NCBI RefSeq assembly: GCF_019857225.1
Contig: NZ_JAFJSY010000010.1
Location: 124,001 to 188,000 of the forward strand
DNA length: 64,000 bases
Origin: Streptomyces plumbidurans
GTDB lineage: Bacteria; Actinomycetota; Actinomycetes; Streptomycetales; Streptomycetaceae
Direction: 5' to 3'
Part shown: positions 47,658-56,607 of the stretch, one piece after another
Numbering within the stretch: position 1 is the stretch's first letter
Layout of the letters: every line of letters starts with the position of its first letter
Made by a program: the position numbers and the translations under genes
Notes under the pieces: generated by a model
The model's input: only the letters and a program-made list of their open reading frames with translations
What the model was told of the DNA's origin: nothing
Databases searched by the model: none

Positions 47658-48599
47658 TCAGCTCAGCGCGGTCAGTCCCGGTGCGAAGGTGATCAGCAGC
47701 GGCAGCAAGGGCACCAGCGCGGCGACCGTCGACGTCAGGGCCCGATGCCGGCGGCCGAGCCGTGGCGGGGGCTGGAGCAGACGGTCCACCCGCTCGCCCA
47801 GCAGCCGGTGACTGGAGGCGCAGGACAGTACTCCGCGGTGCTGGTTCAGCTCGATCAGCGCGAGCGCGGTGGTGAGGTGACCGCAGCGGCGAGAGGCCGT
47901 GTCGTCCGCGGCCAGCTCCACCAGCCGGTGCGTCTGCTCGCAGAAGTGGGCGAACAGCGGCACCCGGGGAAAGCCCGTGGCCAGGGCGCTCGACAGATGC
48001 AGCAGCCAGTCGTGGTGGGCGCGGGCGTGGTCGCGCTCATGGGTGAGGACGGCGTCGAGCTGGTGGTCGGTGAGGCGGTGCAGTGCACCCGTCGTGACGA
48101 CCAGCTGGGGCGGATGGCCGGGCATCCACCAGGCGTCGGGGTACTCGTCCTCCAGCACCAGCAGCGGGCCGCGCGCCGCCGCCTCCAGCCCGGCGGGCAG
48201 TTCGGGGGCGCGTTCGCGCAGGTGCGCCCGGGTCTGGCCGCGGCTGCGGCGCGCCTCGACGAGTTCGCGGGCGAGCATCGCCGTCGTCCAGGCGGCACCG
48301 CAGGCCAGCAGCAGGGTGAGGGCGTCGGCCCAGGCCGGGGCGGCGGTGAGGTCGTACGCGGCGGTCACGGCCGGGGGCGCCGGGGCGAAGACATGGTCGC
48401 GGAAGGTGTGGAAGACGGCGGCCGCACCGAGCACGAGCGCCGTCAGACAACAGAGCAGAACGGTGGCGACCAGGCACTGCCACACCCACAACGCGACGAC
48501 GGGCTCGCGTTCCGGCCACGCCGCCCGTACCAGCGCACGCGGGACGGGCACAGCGGCCATCAGGGCGACGACGCTCAGCAGGAGCAGGACGACGGTCAT
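47658..48599 (-). CDS. M56 family membrane metallopeptidase
   Basis: A 313-residue membrane zinc peptidase of the BlaR1/MecR1-like M56 family. Three helices lie in the first 110 residues and one or two at the C-terminus. The cytoplasmic loop holds HERDH (187-191), with the further ligand Glu likely in VELAADDTA. These proteins usually pair with a BlaI/MecI-type repressor gene just upstream, but none is seen here. No penicillin-binding sensor domain is attached. Confidence 0.85.
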   Translation of the reverse strand: MTVVLLLLSVVALMAAVPVPRALVRAAWPEREPVVALWVWQCLVATVLLCCLTALVLGAAAVFHTFRDHVFAPAPPAVTAAYDLTAAPAWADALTLLLACGAAWTTAMLARELVEARRSRGQTRAHLRERAPELPAGLEAAARGPLLVLEDEYPDAWWMPGHPPQLVVTTGALHRLTDHQLDAVLTHERDHARAHHDWLLHLSSALATGFPRVPLFAHFCEQTHRLVELAADDTASRRCGHLTTALALIELNQHRGVLSCASSHRLLGERVDRLLQPPPRLGRRHRALTSTVAALVPLLPLLITFAPGLTALS

Positions 48600-49028
48600 G
48601 CCACGGTCTCCGGATCTCGGTCGGAGGAAGGCGGTGCGGCTCGGCGCACGAGGCGCCGGACGCCAGTATGACGGCGAACGGCCCCGGAGTCAGGGGACGA
48701 CGACCACCCCGTACGTCCCGTGCGGCGCCGGTCACACCCTGCAACTCCTGCCCGCCCCAACGCGCTTGCCCGCGCGCGGGCGTGAGCCGGGGGTGCTGCG
48801 CGCGGAGGTGAGCGGGGCGGGGTGCGCTGCGCGCGGGCGTGAACCGCACCCCGCCTCAGCCCGCCCCCTCAGCCTGCACCCCCTCAGCGCAGGCCCCCTC
48901 AGCCTGCACCCCCTCAGCGCAGGCCCCCTCAGCCTGCACCCCCTCAGCGCAGGCCCCCTCAGCCTGCACCCCCCTCGGCCCGCAACCCCACACCCCTTTA
49001 AGTGCGCCCCCCTCTTTAAGTGCCCCCC
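48600..49028. repeat. gene-free stretch with a 30-bp tandem repeat
   Basis: Three exact copies of a 30-bp unit lie at 48871-48900, 48901-48930 and 48931-48960, with a partial fourth to about 48972. Each unit contains GCCTGC and GCAGGC as an inverted repeat, so the single strand can form hairpins. The stretch before it (48770-48840) repeats GCGCGCGGGCGTGA-like blocks, and 48997-49028 repeats CTTTAAGTGC. A plus-strand frame through the repeats has no start signal and codes for a 10-residue Pro/Ser/Ala repeat; I do not call it a gene. Confidence 0.85.
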
Positions 49029-50249
49029 TCACCGCCCCACAATCCGCCCCCTCACCTCACCCAGCCCCACCCGCACCCCGCCCGGCCCCGGCGCCCAGGC
49101 CGAGAGGGTCACCACGTCGCCGTCCTCCAGGAACGCGCGCTTGCCGTCGGGGAGTTCCAGGGGGTCGCGGCCGTTCCAGGTCAGTTCCAGGAGCGACCCG
49201 CGCTGGGAGAGCTCCGGGCCGCTGACGGTGCCCGAGGCGTAGAGGTCGCCGGTGCGCAGGGAGGCGCCGTTCACCGTCATGTGGGCGAGCTGCTGCGCGG
49301 CCGTCCAGTACATGCCGGAGAAGGGGGGCTCGGAGATGACGTGGCCGTTGAGGGCGACGGTGATGCGCAGGTCGTAGCCGCCGGGTTCGTCCTGGCTGTC
49401 GTCCAGGTAGGGCAGCAGCTCATGGGTGCGCTCCGGGGGCGCCACGCGCGCCTCCTCCAGTGCGTCCAGCGGGGTGATCCAGGCCGACACCGAGGTCGCG
49501 AAGGACTTGCCGAGGAACGGGCCGAGGGGGACGTACTCCCAGGCCTGGATGTCGCGTGCGGACCAGTCGTTGAGCAGGCACAGCCCGAAGACGTGGTCGC
49601 GGAAGTCGCCGAGCGGCACCGGCGTCCCCTGCCGCGAGGGCACGCCCACCACGAAGCCGACCTCGGCCTCGATGTCCAGGCGGACGGACGGCCCGAAGAC
49701 GGGCGCCGCGTCGGCCGGGGCCTTGCGCTGTCCGGAGGGCCGTACGACGTCCGTGTCCGACACCACGACCGTGCCGGCGCGTCCGTGGTAGCCGATCGGC
49801 AGATGCTTCCAGTTCGGGGTGAGCGAGTCGGCGGCGTCCGGGCGGAAGATCTGGCCGACGTTGCGGGCGTGGTGCTCGGACGCGTAGAAGTCGACGTAGT
49901 CCGCGACCTCGAAGGGGAGGTGGAGCGTGACCGAGGAGAGCGGGTGCAGGAAGGGCGCGATCGCCTCCTGGTGCGCCGGCACCGTGACCCACCCCGTCAG
50001 CGCGCGCCGCACGTCCGACCAGGCGGTGCGGCCCGCGGCGAGCAGCGGGTTCAGCGAGGGGTGCGCGAGCAGCGAGGCGTACGGCGAGCCGAGCGCCATG
50101 GCCGCGCCGCCCGCGTCGAGGACATGGTCGCCGAGCCGGACGCCGACCCTCCGCTCGGCCGGACGGGTCGAACCGGCGAGCGAGAAGACGCCGTACGGAA
50201 GGTTGTGCGGTCCGAAGGGGTCGCCCTCGGGGACATCGAAGGGGGGCAT
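49029..50249 (-). CDS. fahA: fumarylacetoacetase
   Basis: A 406-residue enzyme that splits fumarylacetoacetate to fumarate and acetoacetate, the last step of tyrosine and phenylalanine breakdown. Seen: FGPHNLPYGVFS at the N-terminus, DFYASEHHA, IGYHGRAG, the metal glutamates in LDIEAEVGFVVG, and LLNDWSARDIQAWEYVPLGPF. Length and order match the family. ATG 50249 is preferred over the GTG at 50270. Divergent from the ATP-grasp gene. Confidence 0.93.
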   Translation of the reverse strand: MPPFDVPEGDPFGPHNLPYGVFSLAGSTRPAERRVGVRLGDHVLDAGGAAMALGSPYASLLAHPSLNPLLAAGRTAWSDVRRALTGWVTVPAHQEAIAPFLHPLSSVTLHLPFEVADYVDFYASEHHARNVGQIFRPDAADSLTPNWKHLPIGYHGRAGTVVVSDTDVVRPSGQRKAPADAAPVFGPSVRLDIEAEVGFVVGVPSRQGTPVPLGDFRDHVFGLCLLNDWSARDIQAWEYVPLGPFLGKSFATSVSAWITPLDALEEARVAPPERTHELLPYLDDSQDEPGGYDLRITVALNGHVISEPPFSGMYWTAAQQLAHMTVNGASLRTGDLYASGTVSGPELSQRGSLLELTWNGRDPLELPDGKRAFLEDGDVVTLSAWAPGPGGVRVGLGEVRGRIVGR

Positions 50250-50455
50250 GGGGTGCTGCCTCACTCTCACCAGGTCACGAGCGTTCTGTCACGGGCCGTC
50301 ATGTGGCCGCGCCACACGTTACGGCTGAGGCGCCGGTCTTGGGCAGTGTCTAAAGAGTTTGCAATGTCCGGATTTTCCTTGTCGGAGGCCCCAATTCCGG
50401 CTTAGCGTCCTTTGGGGGACACGGACGGGGTGGGTCCGGTCCGTAGGGGGGACAC

Positions 50456-51736
50456 GTGGGGGGACCCGTGGCCAGGAGCACCAGCAGTGTGCCGTTCGAG
50501 GCCGACCGGGATGTGCCGGGCCTGATCGTCAAGTTCGGTGACTATCCGCTGCACCACGGCGGTGTCGGCGCGATCCGCAGCCTCGGGCGCCTCGGCGTGC
50601 CGATGTACGCGATCACCGAGGACCCCTACACCCCCGCCGCCTCCTCCCGCTATCTCAGGAAAGCCTTCGTCTGGCCGACCACCGGTACGGAGCACCCGGA
50701 TCACCTCGTGGAGGGACTGCTGCGGATCGGACGCCGCATCGGCCGCCCCACCGTCCTCGTCCCCACCGACGAGGAGGCGGCCGTACTGATCGCTGAGCAC
50801 CAGGACGAACTTTCCGGCCGTTTTCTCTTCCCGCGTGTAGAGCGCGCCCTGCCTCGCCGCCTCGCGAGCAAGCAGGGCCTGCACGAACTCTGCGTGGAGC
50901 ACGGCATCCCGAGCCCGACGGCCGCGTTCCCGCAGTCGTACGACGACATCGCGGTCTTCGCCGAGAAGGCCCGCTTCCCGGTGGTGGCCAAGAACCGCGA
51001 GGCGTTCTTGCGGCGCAAGCGGCCGGCGGTGAACGGTACGACGAGGATCGCCACCCGCGAGGGTCTGCTGAGCCTCGCCCGCGACTGGGGCGAGCAGCCC
51101 GGAGTGATCCTGCAGGAGTACCTGCCCAGGGAGGAGGCCGAGGACTGGATCGTGCACGCCTACTTCGACCAGGACTCCACACCGCTCGCCATGTTCACCG
51201 GCGTGAAGGTGCGCTCCTGGCCGCCGCACGCCGGCATGACGGCGAACGCGTACGTCGTCGACAACCCGGAACTTGCCGACCTCGCCGCACGTTTCATCAA
51301 GCAGATCGGCTTCACCGGCATCATCGACCTCGACCTGCGCTTCGACCGGCGCGACGGACAGTACAAGCTCCTCGACTTCAATCCGCGCATGGGCGCCCAG
51401 TTCCGGCTCTTCGAGAACGAGTCGGGGGTGGACGTCGTCCGCGCCATGCATCTGGATCTGACCGGGCGTCCCGTTCCGGAGGGGGAACAGCGGGCCGGTC
51501 ATCGATACATCGTGGAGAACATCGACCTGCCCGCCCTGCTCGCCTACCGCCGCAGCGGCTATACGACGCCGCACGCCCCGGCGCGCCCGAGCGGGACCGA
51601 GCTGGCCTGGCTCGCGGGTGACGACCCGCTGCCGTTCCTCACGATGCTCGCGCGCTTCGTGCGACCGGGCGCGAAGCACCTGTATCAGCTGTGGCGGACC
51701 AACCGCCGCGGCAGCGCCACCAGTTCGAGCAACTGA
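50456..51736 (+). CDS. ATP-grasp carboxylate-amine ligase-like protein
   Basis: A 426-residue protein of the predicted ATP-grasp ligases (COG3919-like). The N-terminal subdomain has DVPGLIVKFGDYPLHHGGVGAIRSLG. The ATP-grasp core shows FPVVAKNREAF, VILQEYLPREEAEDWIVHAYF and the metal-binding end LLDFNPRMGAQFRLFENESG. These enzymes join a carboxylate to an amine through an acyl phosphate; the substrates are unknown. GTG 50456 follows GGGGGG; GTG 50468 is also possible. It is followed 68 bp later by an FAD oxidoreductase, probably in one operon. Confidence 0.85.
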   Translation: MGGPVARSTSSVPFEADRDVPGLIVKFGDYPLHHGGVGAIRSLGRLGVPMYAITEDPYTPAASSRYLRKAFVWPTTGTEHPDHLVEGLLRIGRRIGRPTVLVPTDEEAAVLIAEHQDELSGRFLFPRVERALPRRLASKQGLHELCVEHGIPSPTAAFPQSYDDIAVFAEKARFPVVAKNREAFLRRKRPAVNGTTRIATREGLLSLARDWGEQPGVILQEYLPREEAEDWIVHAYFDQDSTPLAMFTGVKVRSWPPHAGMTANAYVVDNPELADLAARFIKQIGFTGIIDLDLRFDRRDGQYKLLDFNPRMGAQFRLFENESGVDVVRAMHLDLTGRPVPEGEQRAGHRYIVENIDLPALLAYRRSGYTTPHAPARPSGTELAWLAGDDPLPFLTMLARFVRPGAKHLYQLWRTNRRGSATSSSN

Positions 51737-51804
51737 CCGGCAGACCGGACCAGCTGTGCGAGCCGGACGCGAAGTGACGAAGTGACGTCCTGGGGAGGGA
51801 CTTC

Positions 51805-53007
51805 GTGATGCAACCGGTTGCAGTCATCGGCGCCGGGCCGTTCGGCCTGTCGACCGCCGCGCACCTCAAAGCACGGGGTATGCCGGTGCGCGTCTTCGGC
51901 GACCCCATGGTCAGCTGGCGCGACCACATGCCCGCGGGCATGCTCCTGAAGTCGACCCCTGTCGCCTCCAACATCGACGCCCCGCAGCCGGGCCACAACC
52001 TCGTCGACTACTGCGACGACGCGGGCATCAGGCGGCTGGTGACGGACGAGGACATCATCCCGGTCGAGACCTTCATCGCCTACGGCGAGTGGTTCCGCGA
52101 CAAGCTCGTGCCCGAACTGGAGCAGGTGCGGGTGGTCTCGGTGGACCGGCACAAGGGCGGCGGCTTCGAACTGAAGCTGGACTCGGGCGAGTTGTTCACC
52201 GCCCGCGCGGTCGTCGTGGCGACCGGCCTGTCGGGCCTCGCGCATGTGCCCGCAGAGTTGGCCGCGGCCGCGCCGGACGGACCGGACCCGGCCAGCCCGG
52301 TCTCGCACAGCTCCCAGGAGCACGACCTCACACGCCACGCGGGCAAGGAACTGATCGTCGTCGGTGCCGGCCAGTCCGCCCTGGAGACGGCGGCCCTGGC
52401 GGCGGAGGCCGGCGCGCAGGTCAGGGTGGTCGCCCGCGGCCGCGGCAAGGTCGCCTTCGGCTCACCGCCGTGGAAGCAGCCGAAGCTGCGCCCCGAGTCG
52501 CCCTTCGGCCGCGCCTGGTCCCTGTGGGCCCTCAGCTACTACCCCCACCCCTACCGCTACCTCCCGGCCGAGGCCCGGCACTATCTGGTGCGCCGGGTCC
52601 TCGGCCCGCTCGGCGCCTGGTGGCTGCGCGAGCGCTTCGAGGGGAAGGTGCAGGTCAGCGAGGTCGACCGGATCGTACGGGCGGACGCGGCCGACGGCAG
52701 CCCGACGCTGACGGTGCGCACCCTCGCGGGCCGCACCCAGAGCCTGTCCGCCGACCATGTGGTCGCGGCCACCGGATACCGGGTGGACCTCGCGGCGATG
52801 GACTTCCTCGGCCATGAACTGCGGACGCGGCTGGCGGTGAGCCGCGGCGCACCCAAGCTGGGCGCGGGCTATGTCTCCTCGGTCCCGGGCCTGTACTTCA
52901 CGGGCCTGCCGGCCGCGTCCTCCTACGGCCCGGTGATGCGCTTCGTGTGCGGCTCGGAGTTCGCCTCGCCGCGGCTGGCCCGGCATCTGGCGGCGGCGCA
53001 CGGATAG
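51805..53007 (+). CDS. FAD/NAD(P)-dependent oxidoreductase (flavin monooxygenase-like)
   Basis: A 400-residue protein with two dinucleotide folds: VAVIGAGPFGLSTAAHLKARG for FAD near the start and LIVVGAGQSALETAALAAEAG for NAD(P)H near residue 190. The ATGYRVDLAAMDFL motif closes the FAD site. The order resembles flavin-containing and lysine/ornithine-type monooxygenases. GTG 51805 and ATG 51808 share GGGGAGGG. Close pairing with the ATP-grasp gene suggests a two-step pathway on the same molecule. Confidence 0.85.
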   Translation: MMQPVAVIGAGPFGLSTAAHLKARGMPVRVFGDPMVSWRDHMPAGMLLKSTPVASNIDAPQPGHNLVDYCDDAGIRRLVTDEDIIPVETFIAYGEWFRDKLVPELEQVRVVSVDRHKGGGFELKLDSGELFTARAVVVATGLSGLAHVPAELAAAAPDGPDPASPVSHSSQEHDLTRHAGKELIVVGAGQSALETAALAAEAGAQVRVVARGRGKVAFGSPPWKQPKLRPESPFGRAWSLWALSYYPHPYRYLPAEARHYLVRRVLGPLGAWWLRERFEGKVQVSEVDRIVRADAADGSPTLTVRTLAGRTQSLSADHVVAATGYRVDLAAMDFLGHELRTRLAVSRGAPKLGAGYVSSVPGLYFTGLPAASSYGPVMRFVCGSEFASPRLARHLAAAHG

Positions 53008-53170
53008 CCGGGCGGCCCGTGCGGAGGTCACGGATGTCCCGGATGTCACGGGCGCCGGAAGGTGCCCAAGAGCCCACAGAGGCAGGGGAGTTCGGAAGGT
53101 GCCCGAGTGGGCTCCGCGGTCGTCCGGTTCGGGATGAGTCGGTGGCCCGTCAGGTCCGTATTCTCTGATC

Positions 53171-54019
53171 ATGGCCGCACCCACCGCATATGCACTCATC
53201 GCCACCGACCTGGACGGCACGCTGCTCCGAGGCGACGACACGCTGTCCGACCGGTCCCTCGCCGCGCTCGCACGGGTGGCCGCGGCCGGTGCCCGGCACC
53301 TGGTGGTGACGGGCCGGCCGGCCCCGAGGGTGCGGCCGCTCCTGGACGCCCTGGGCAGCACGGGGCTCGCGGTGTGCGGACAGGGCGCGCAGGTCTACGA
53401 CGCCGGCGCGGACCGTCTGTTGTGGTCCGTCAGGCTGGACCGGGAGCTGGCCGAGACCGCGCTCGGCAAGATCGAGGCGGAGGTCGGCCAGGTGTACGCG
53501 GCCGTGGACCAGGACGGCGTGGAGGGGCTCACCCTCATCGAGCCGGGCTATCTGATGCCGCACCCCACGCTGCCGGCCGTCAGGGTCGACCGGCGCGACG
53601 ACCTGTGGTGCGCGCCCATCAGCAAGGTGCTGCTGCGCCATTCCACGCTGACGGACGACGAGTTGGCGGCGACGGCGCGTTCGGTGGTCGGTTCGCTGGC
53701 CACCGTCACCATGTCGGGGCCCGGGACCGTCGAACTCCAGCCATGCGGCATCACCAAGGCGACGGGCCTGGCCCTGGCCGCCGCACATCTGGGACTCGGG
53801 CCGGAGCGGACGATCGCCTTCGGCGACATGCCCAACGACATCCCGATGTTCGACTGGGCCGCGCACGGTGTCGCCATGGCCAACGCCCATCCCGAACTCA
53901 AGGCGGTGGCCGACGAGATCACCCTGTCGAACGAGGACGACGGCATCGCCGTCGTCCTCGAACGACTGTTCAGCGGAGAGCCGGACCGGCACAGGGAGCT
54001 GCTGACAAAGCCTCAGTAG
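53171..54019 (+). CDS. HAD superfamily phosphatase (Cof type)
   Basis: A 282-residue class IIB HAD hydrolase. Motif I is ATDLDGTLL with the nucleophile Asp and the DxD acid. VVTGRPAPRV is motif II and FGDMPNDIPMF is motif IV, with the cap between. Cof-type enzymes dephosphorylate sugar phosphates, PLP or FMN; the substrate cannot be told. Its last 7 bases overlap the convergent SLT gene. Confidence 0.9.
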   Translation: MAAPTAYALIATDLDGTLLRGDDTLSDRSLAALARVAAAGARHLVVTGRPAPRVRPLLDALGSTGLAVCGQGAQVYDAGADRLLWSVRLDRELAETALGKIEAEVGQVYAAVDQDGVEGLTLIEPGYLMPHPTLPAVRVDRRDDLWCAPISKVLLRHSTLTDDELAATARSVVGSLATVTMSGPGTVELQPCGITKATGLALAAAHLGLGPERTIAFGDMPNDIPMFDWAAHGVAMANAHPELKAVADEITLSNEDDGIAVVLERLFSGEPDRHRELLTKPQ

Positions 54020-54495
54020 GCGCCGAAGACGTTGTCGATCGAGCCGTAGCGCGCGGCCGCGTACTTGCAGGCGGCGGTGATGTTCGCTACCGGGTCGTAG
54101 GGGTTCATCGCCGTGCCGGGCACGTGATAGGCGAGGAAGGTCGGGTCGATGACCTGCAGCAGGCCCTTGGAGGGCGTGCCGGCGACGGCGTTGGAGTCCC
54201 AGTTGTTGATGGCGGCGGGGTTGCCCGAGGACTCGCGCATGATGTTGCGGTAGATGCCGTCGTACGACCCGGGGATGCCGTGCTGCGCCATCACCTGCAG
54301 GGAGGCTCGGATCCAGCCGTCGAGGTTGTCGCTGTAGCCCATGGAGGTCGCGGTGAGCGTGGTGGGCGTGGCCGCGGAGGCGGTGGTGGCGCCGATGAGC
54401 GGCAGCGCCAGAACGGCGGCACCGGTACCGGCGACGGCGAGCTTGCGGACCAGGCGGGAGCGCTTGGGACGTCGGTGGTGAGCGGCTGCGGACAT
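54013..54495 (-). CDS. secreted SLT-type lytic transglycosylase domain protein
   Basis: A 160-residue exported protein. A basic n-region (HHRRPKRSRLVRKLA), hydrophobic core and ASA-like cleavage site (about residue 41) are followed by a small lysozyme-like domain with the probable catalytic Glu88 (IMRESSGNPAAINNWDSN) and GTPSKGLLQVIDPTF. It should cut peptidoglycan glycan strands. ATG 54495 follows GGAGAGGA. The leader carries a c-di-AMP riboswitch, so expression is set by this second messenger, as for Rpf-type lytic genes in Streptomyces. Confidence 0.9.
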   Translation of the reverse strand: MSAAAHHRRPKRSRLVRKLAVAGTGAAVLALPLIGATTASAATPTTLTATSMGYSDNLDGWIRASLQVMAQHGIPGSYDGIYRNIMRESSGNPAAINNWDSNAVAGTPSKGLLQVIDPTFLAYHVPGTAMNPYDPVANITAACKYAAARYGSIDNVFGAY

Positions 54496-54510
54496 GCGGG
54501 GTTCCTCTCC

Positions 54511-54697
54511 GGCGCCTGCGAGGTGAGCTGTCGGGTTCGGGCTGGAGCTGCCCGGCCGTGCCGCCCTGCGGCGACGCGGCTTCACCCCTGGTCGTCCCGG
54601 TGCAAAGCCCGGTGCGACGGCTTACCTGGTTCCCCCGCTCCTGCCGTGCGAGTGAGTTCGTCGATGGGTGGTCTCCGGGCGGCGGCAGGATTCGGCG
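54511..54697 (-). ncRNA. cyclic di-AMP riboswitch (ydaO-yuaA type)
   Basis: Read on the minus strand, the leader of the SLT gene shows the conserved parts in order: CGCCGAATCCTGCCG (54697-54683), CGGCAGGAGCGGGGGAACC (54646-54628), GGGGTGAAGCC (54588-54578), and CCCGAACCCGACAGCT (54541-54526) followed by CACCTCGCAGGCGCC. The first two form the outer GGCAGGA/TCCTGCC pairing. The last closes 16 bases before the ATG. In Streptomyces such switches turn off cell-wall lytic genes when c-di-AMP is high. Confidence 0.88.
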
Positions 54698-55348
54698 TCC
54701 GCCCGACAGGCCGGGAACGTATGCGAGAGCACATGTCCGGAACAAGTGCCGGATTCACAGATAGCGCCTATTGACCTTGGTCTGGTGCTTATGGGGCGCT
54801 TGATCCTTTGCGGCTGCCAATCCTCAACTGGCGTACGGGCGCTGGAAAGTCGACATTTGCGAGGGTGTCGCCGGCCGGTGTGCGGAAGTGACCCAACTCA
54901 CTGGCTTCCGCAAGCGCGGCAAATCGGGCAATGAGCTCAACTCGTGTGCAACCAACCGGTGGTGAGATCCGCAGTCCTCAAGTCCGGTGAAAGGCAGCCT
55001 TTTCGGCCTCGCGCAGATGCCTCATCGAGGAGCAAAAGGGACTTCACGGGTATGTCCACCACTGGGGTGGAACCTCGTCCGTGGTGCTCGTCGTTGTCCT
55101 GGTGGTCGTCCATCCGGCCCCTCCTCTGGAGGAGTGACGTCACGGAAGCGCTCGTAGGCAAGTCGATAGATATCCACTCATATCAAGCGATCACATACAT
55201 GCCGGTCCTGATCCGATACAGCCCGTGCTGGACCGGTGGGCGGCATGGGTGATCGAAAGGTGACCGGATACGCTGACTTGAGTGATGGCAGCGACCTATC
55301 GACAAACCGTGTGACCGCCAGTAGACACCAGCAGACAGGAGACCCCTC
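54698..55348. other. gene-free stretch between SLT and polyprenyl synthase genes
   Basis: About 650 bases without a credible gene and with a lower GC content than the flanks. The part near 54700-54730 should hold the promoter of the SLT gene (minus strand); a minus 10-like CATACGTT is readable there. A hairpin with 8-pair arms TGCGGAAG (54881-54888) and CTTCCGCA (54905-54912) lies in the middle. The right end must hold the promoter of the polyprenyl synthase gene, but I see no clear consensus. Confidence 0.5.
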
Positions 55349-56359
55349 GTGACCGTCGTCGGGCCGTTCGGGCTGAGCGTGCGGGACCAGGCTCTGGAAG
55401 CCGATGTCCAGGCCGGATTGGCGGCCGTCGAGGAAGGTTTGCTCGAAGCCACCAAGAGCGAGGTTCCCTTCATCACGCAGGCCGCCCAGCACCTGGTGCG
55501 CGCCGGTGGCAAGCGGTTCCGCCCGCTGCTCGTGATGCTCGCCGCGCAGTTCGGTGACCCCTACGCCCCGGGTGTCGTGCCGTCGGCCGTGGTGGTGGAG
55601 CTGACCCATCTGGCGACGCTGTACCACGACGACGTGATGGACGAGGCCGCCGTACGGCGCGGTGTGGACAGTGCCAACACCCGCTGGGGCAACTCGGTCG
55701 CGGTCCTCACCGGCGACTTCCTGTTCGCGCGCGCCTCGCACATCCTCGCCGACCTCGGGCCCGAGGCGGTCCGGGTGCAGGCCGAGGCGTTCGAGCGCCT
55801 GGTCACCGGGCAGATCCTGGAGACGGCCGGCCCCCAGGACGGCCGCGACCCGGTCGATCACTACCTGGACGTCCTCGGCGGCAAGACCGGTTCGCTGGTG
55901 GCGGTCTCCTGCCGCTTCGGCGCGATGATGTCGGGCGCCGACGAGACGGTCGTGGACGTGCTGACGCAGTACGGCGAGCGGCTGGGGGTTGCCTTCCAGC
56001 TCGCCGACGACGTGCTGGACATCGCCTCCGACTCCCACGAGTCCGGCAAGACCCCGGGCACCGACCTGCGCGAGGGCGTCTCCACCCTTCCCGTGCTGCG
56101 CCTGCGCGAGCGGGTGGCGCGGCTGGGGCTGGCCGAGGACATCGCCCTGCGCGACCTGCTGGACTCCGACCTGAGCGACGACGCCCTGCATGCGAAGGCA
56201 CTGGCCGGTCTGCGCGCGCACCCCGCGCTGGAGCAGGCCCGTCGCGACACCGTGCGCTACGCGGAGGACGCCCGCGCGGCCCTCGCACCGCTGCGGGAGT
56301 GCGACGCCAAGGCCGCCCTGATGGAGATGTGCGACGCGGTGGTGCACCGCGCCGGCTGA
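55349..56359 (+). CDS. long-chain polyprenyl diphosphate synthase
   Basis: A 336-residue all-trans prenyl transferase. The first Asp-rich motif is DDVMD (D94, D95, D98), the second DDVLD (D220, D221, D224), with GGKRFRP near residue 53. The residues just before the first motif (A89, T90) are small, which fits a long product such as the octa- or nonaprenyl side chain of menaquinone, rather than C15 or C20. The location near mqnC, menG and nuo supports that use. GTG start with GGAGAC upstream. Confidence 0.9.
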   Translation: MTVVGPFGLSVRDQALEADVQAGLAAVEEGLLEATKSEVPFITQAAQHLVRAGGKRFRPLLVMLAAQFGDPYAPGVVPSAVVVELTHLATLYHDDVMDEAAVRRGVDSANTRWGNSVAVLTGDFLFARASHILADLGPEAVRVQAEAFERLVTGQILETAGPQDGRDPVDHYLDVLGGKTGSLVAVSCRFGAMMSGADETVVDVLTQYGERLGVAFQLADDVLDIASDSHESGKTPGTDLREGVSTLPVLRLRERVARLGLAEDIALRDLLDSDLSDDALHAKALAGLRAHPALEQARRDTVRYAEDARAALAPLRECDAKAALMEMCDAVVHRAG

Positions 56360-56386
56360 GGCCCCTTCGGGCGACCTTCTTCCCTA

Positions 56387-56402
56387 CGACCCCTACGGGT
56401 CG
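56387..56402 (+). terminator. possible terminator after the polyprenyl synthase gene
   Basis: CGACCC (56387-56392), a CTAC loop and GGGTCG (56397-56402) form a six-pair stem 28 bases after the stop. It is short but in the right place. Confidence 0.5.
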
Positions 56403-56607
56403 GGGGAGGCATCGCCCTCCCGTGTCATACCCCAGGTGTACATGGAGTTGGATCCCCGGTCTGACGCTTCTTCCCGGCCGATTTGGTGAGATGGAAACCA
56501 CGGAAATCACCACTCCTCACCGATTCGGGTGAGAATGGCGGCTCGGGGTGGACAACACAGGCTCATGAGTTGGACAGGCCGCCGCCGACGACGGAGGTAG
56601 CGCACAC

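Noticed and set aside
48871..48972. Possible CRISPR array
   Set aside because: The repeats are directly adjacent with no spacers, and no cas genes are near.
48839..49225. Plus-strand frame with a 10-residue Pro/Ser/Ala repeat
   Set aside because: It arises from the 30-bp repeat being divisible by three, and it runs into the fumarylacetoacetase gene on the other strand; no ribosome site.
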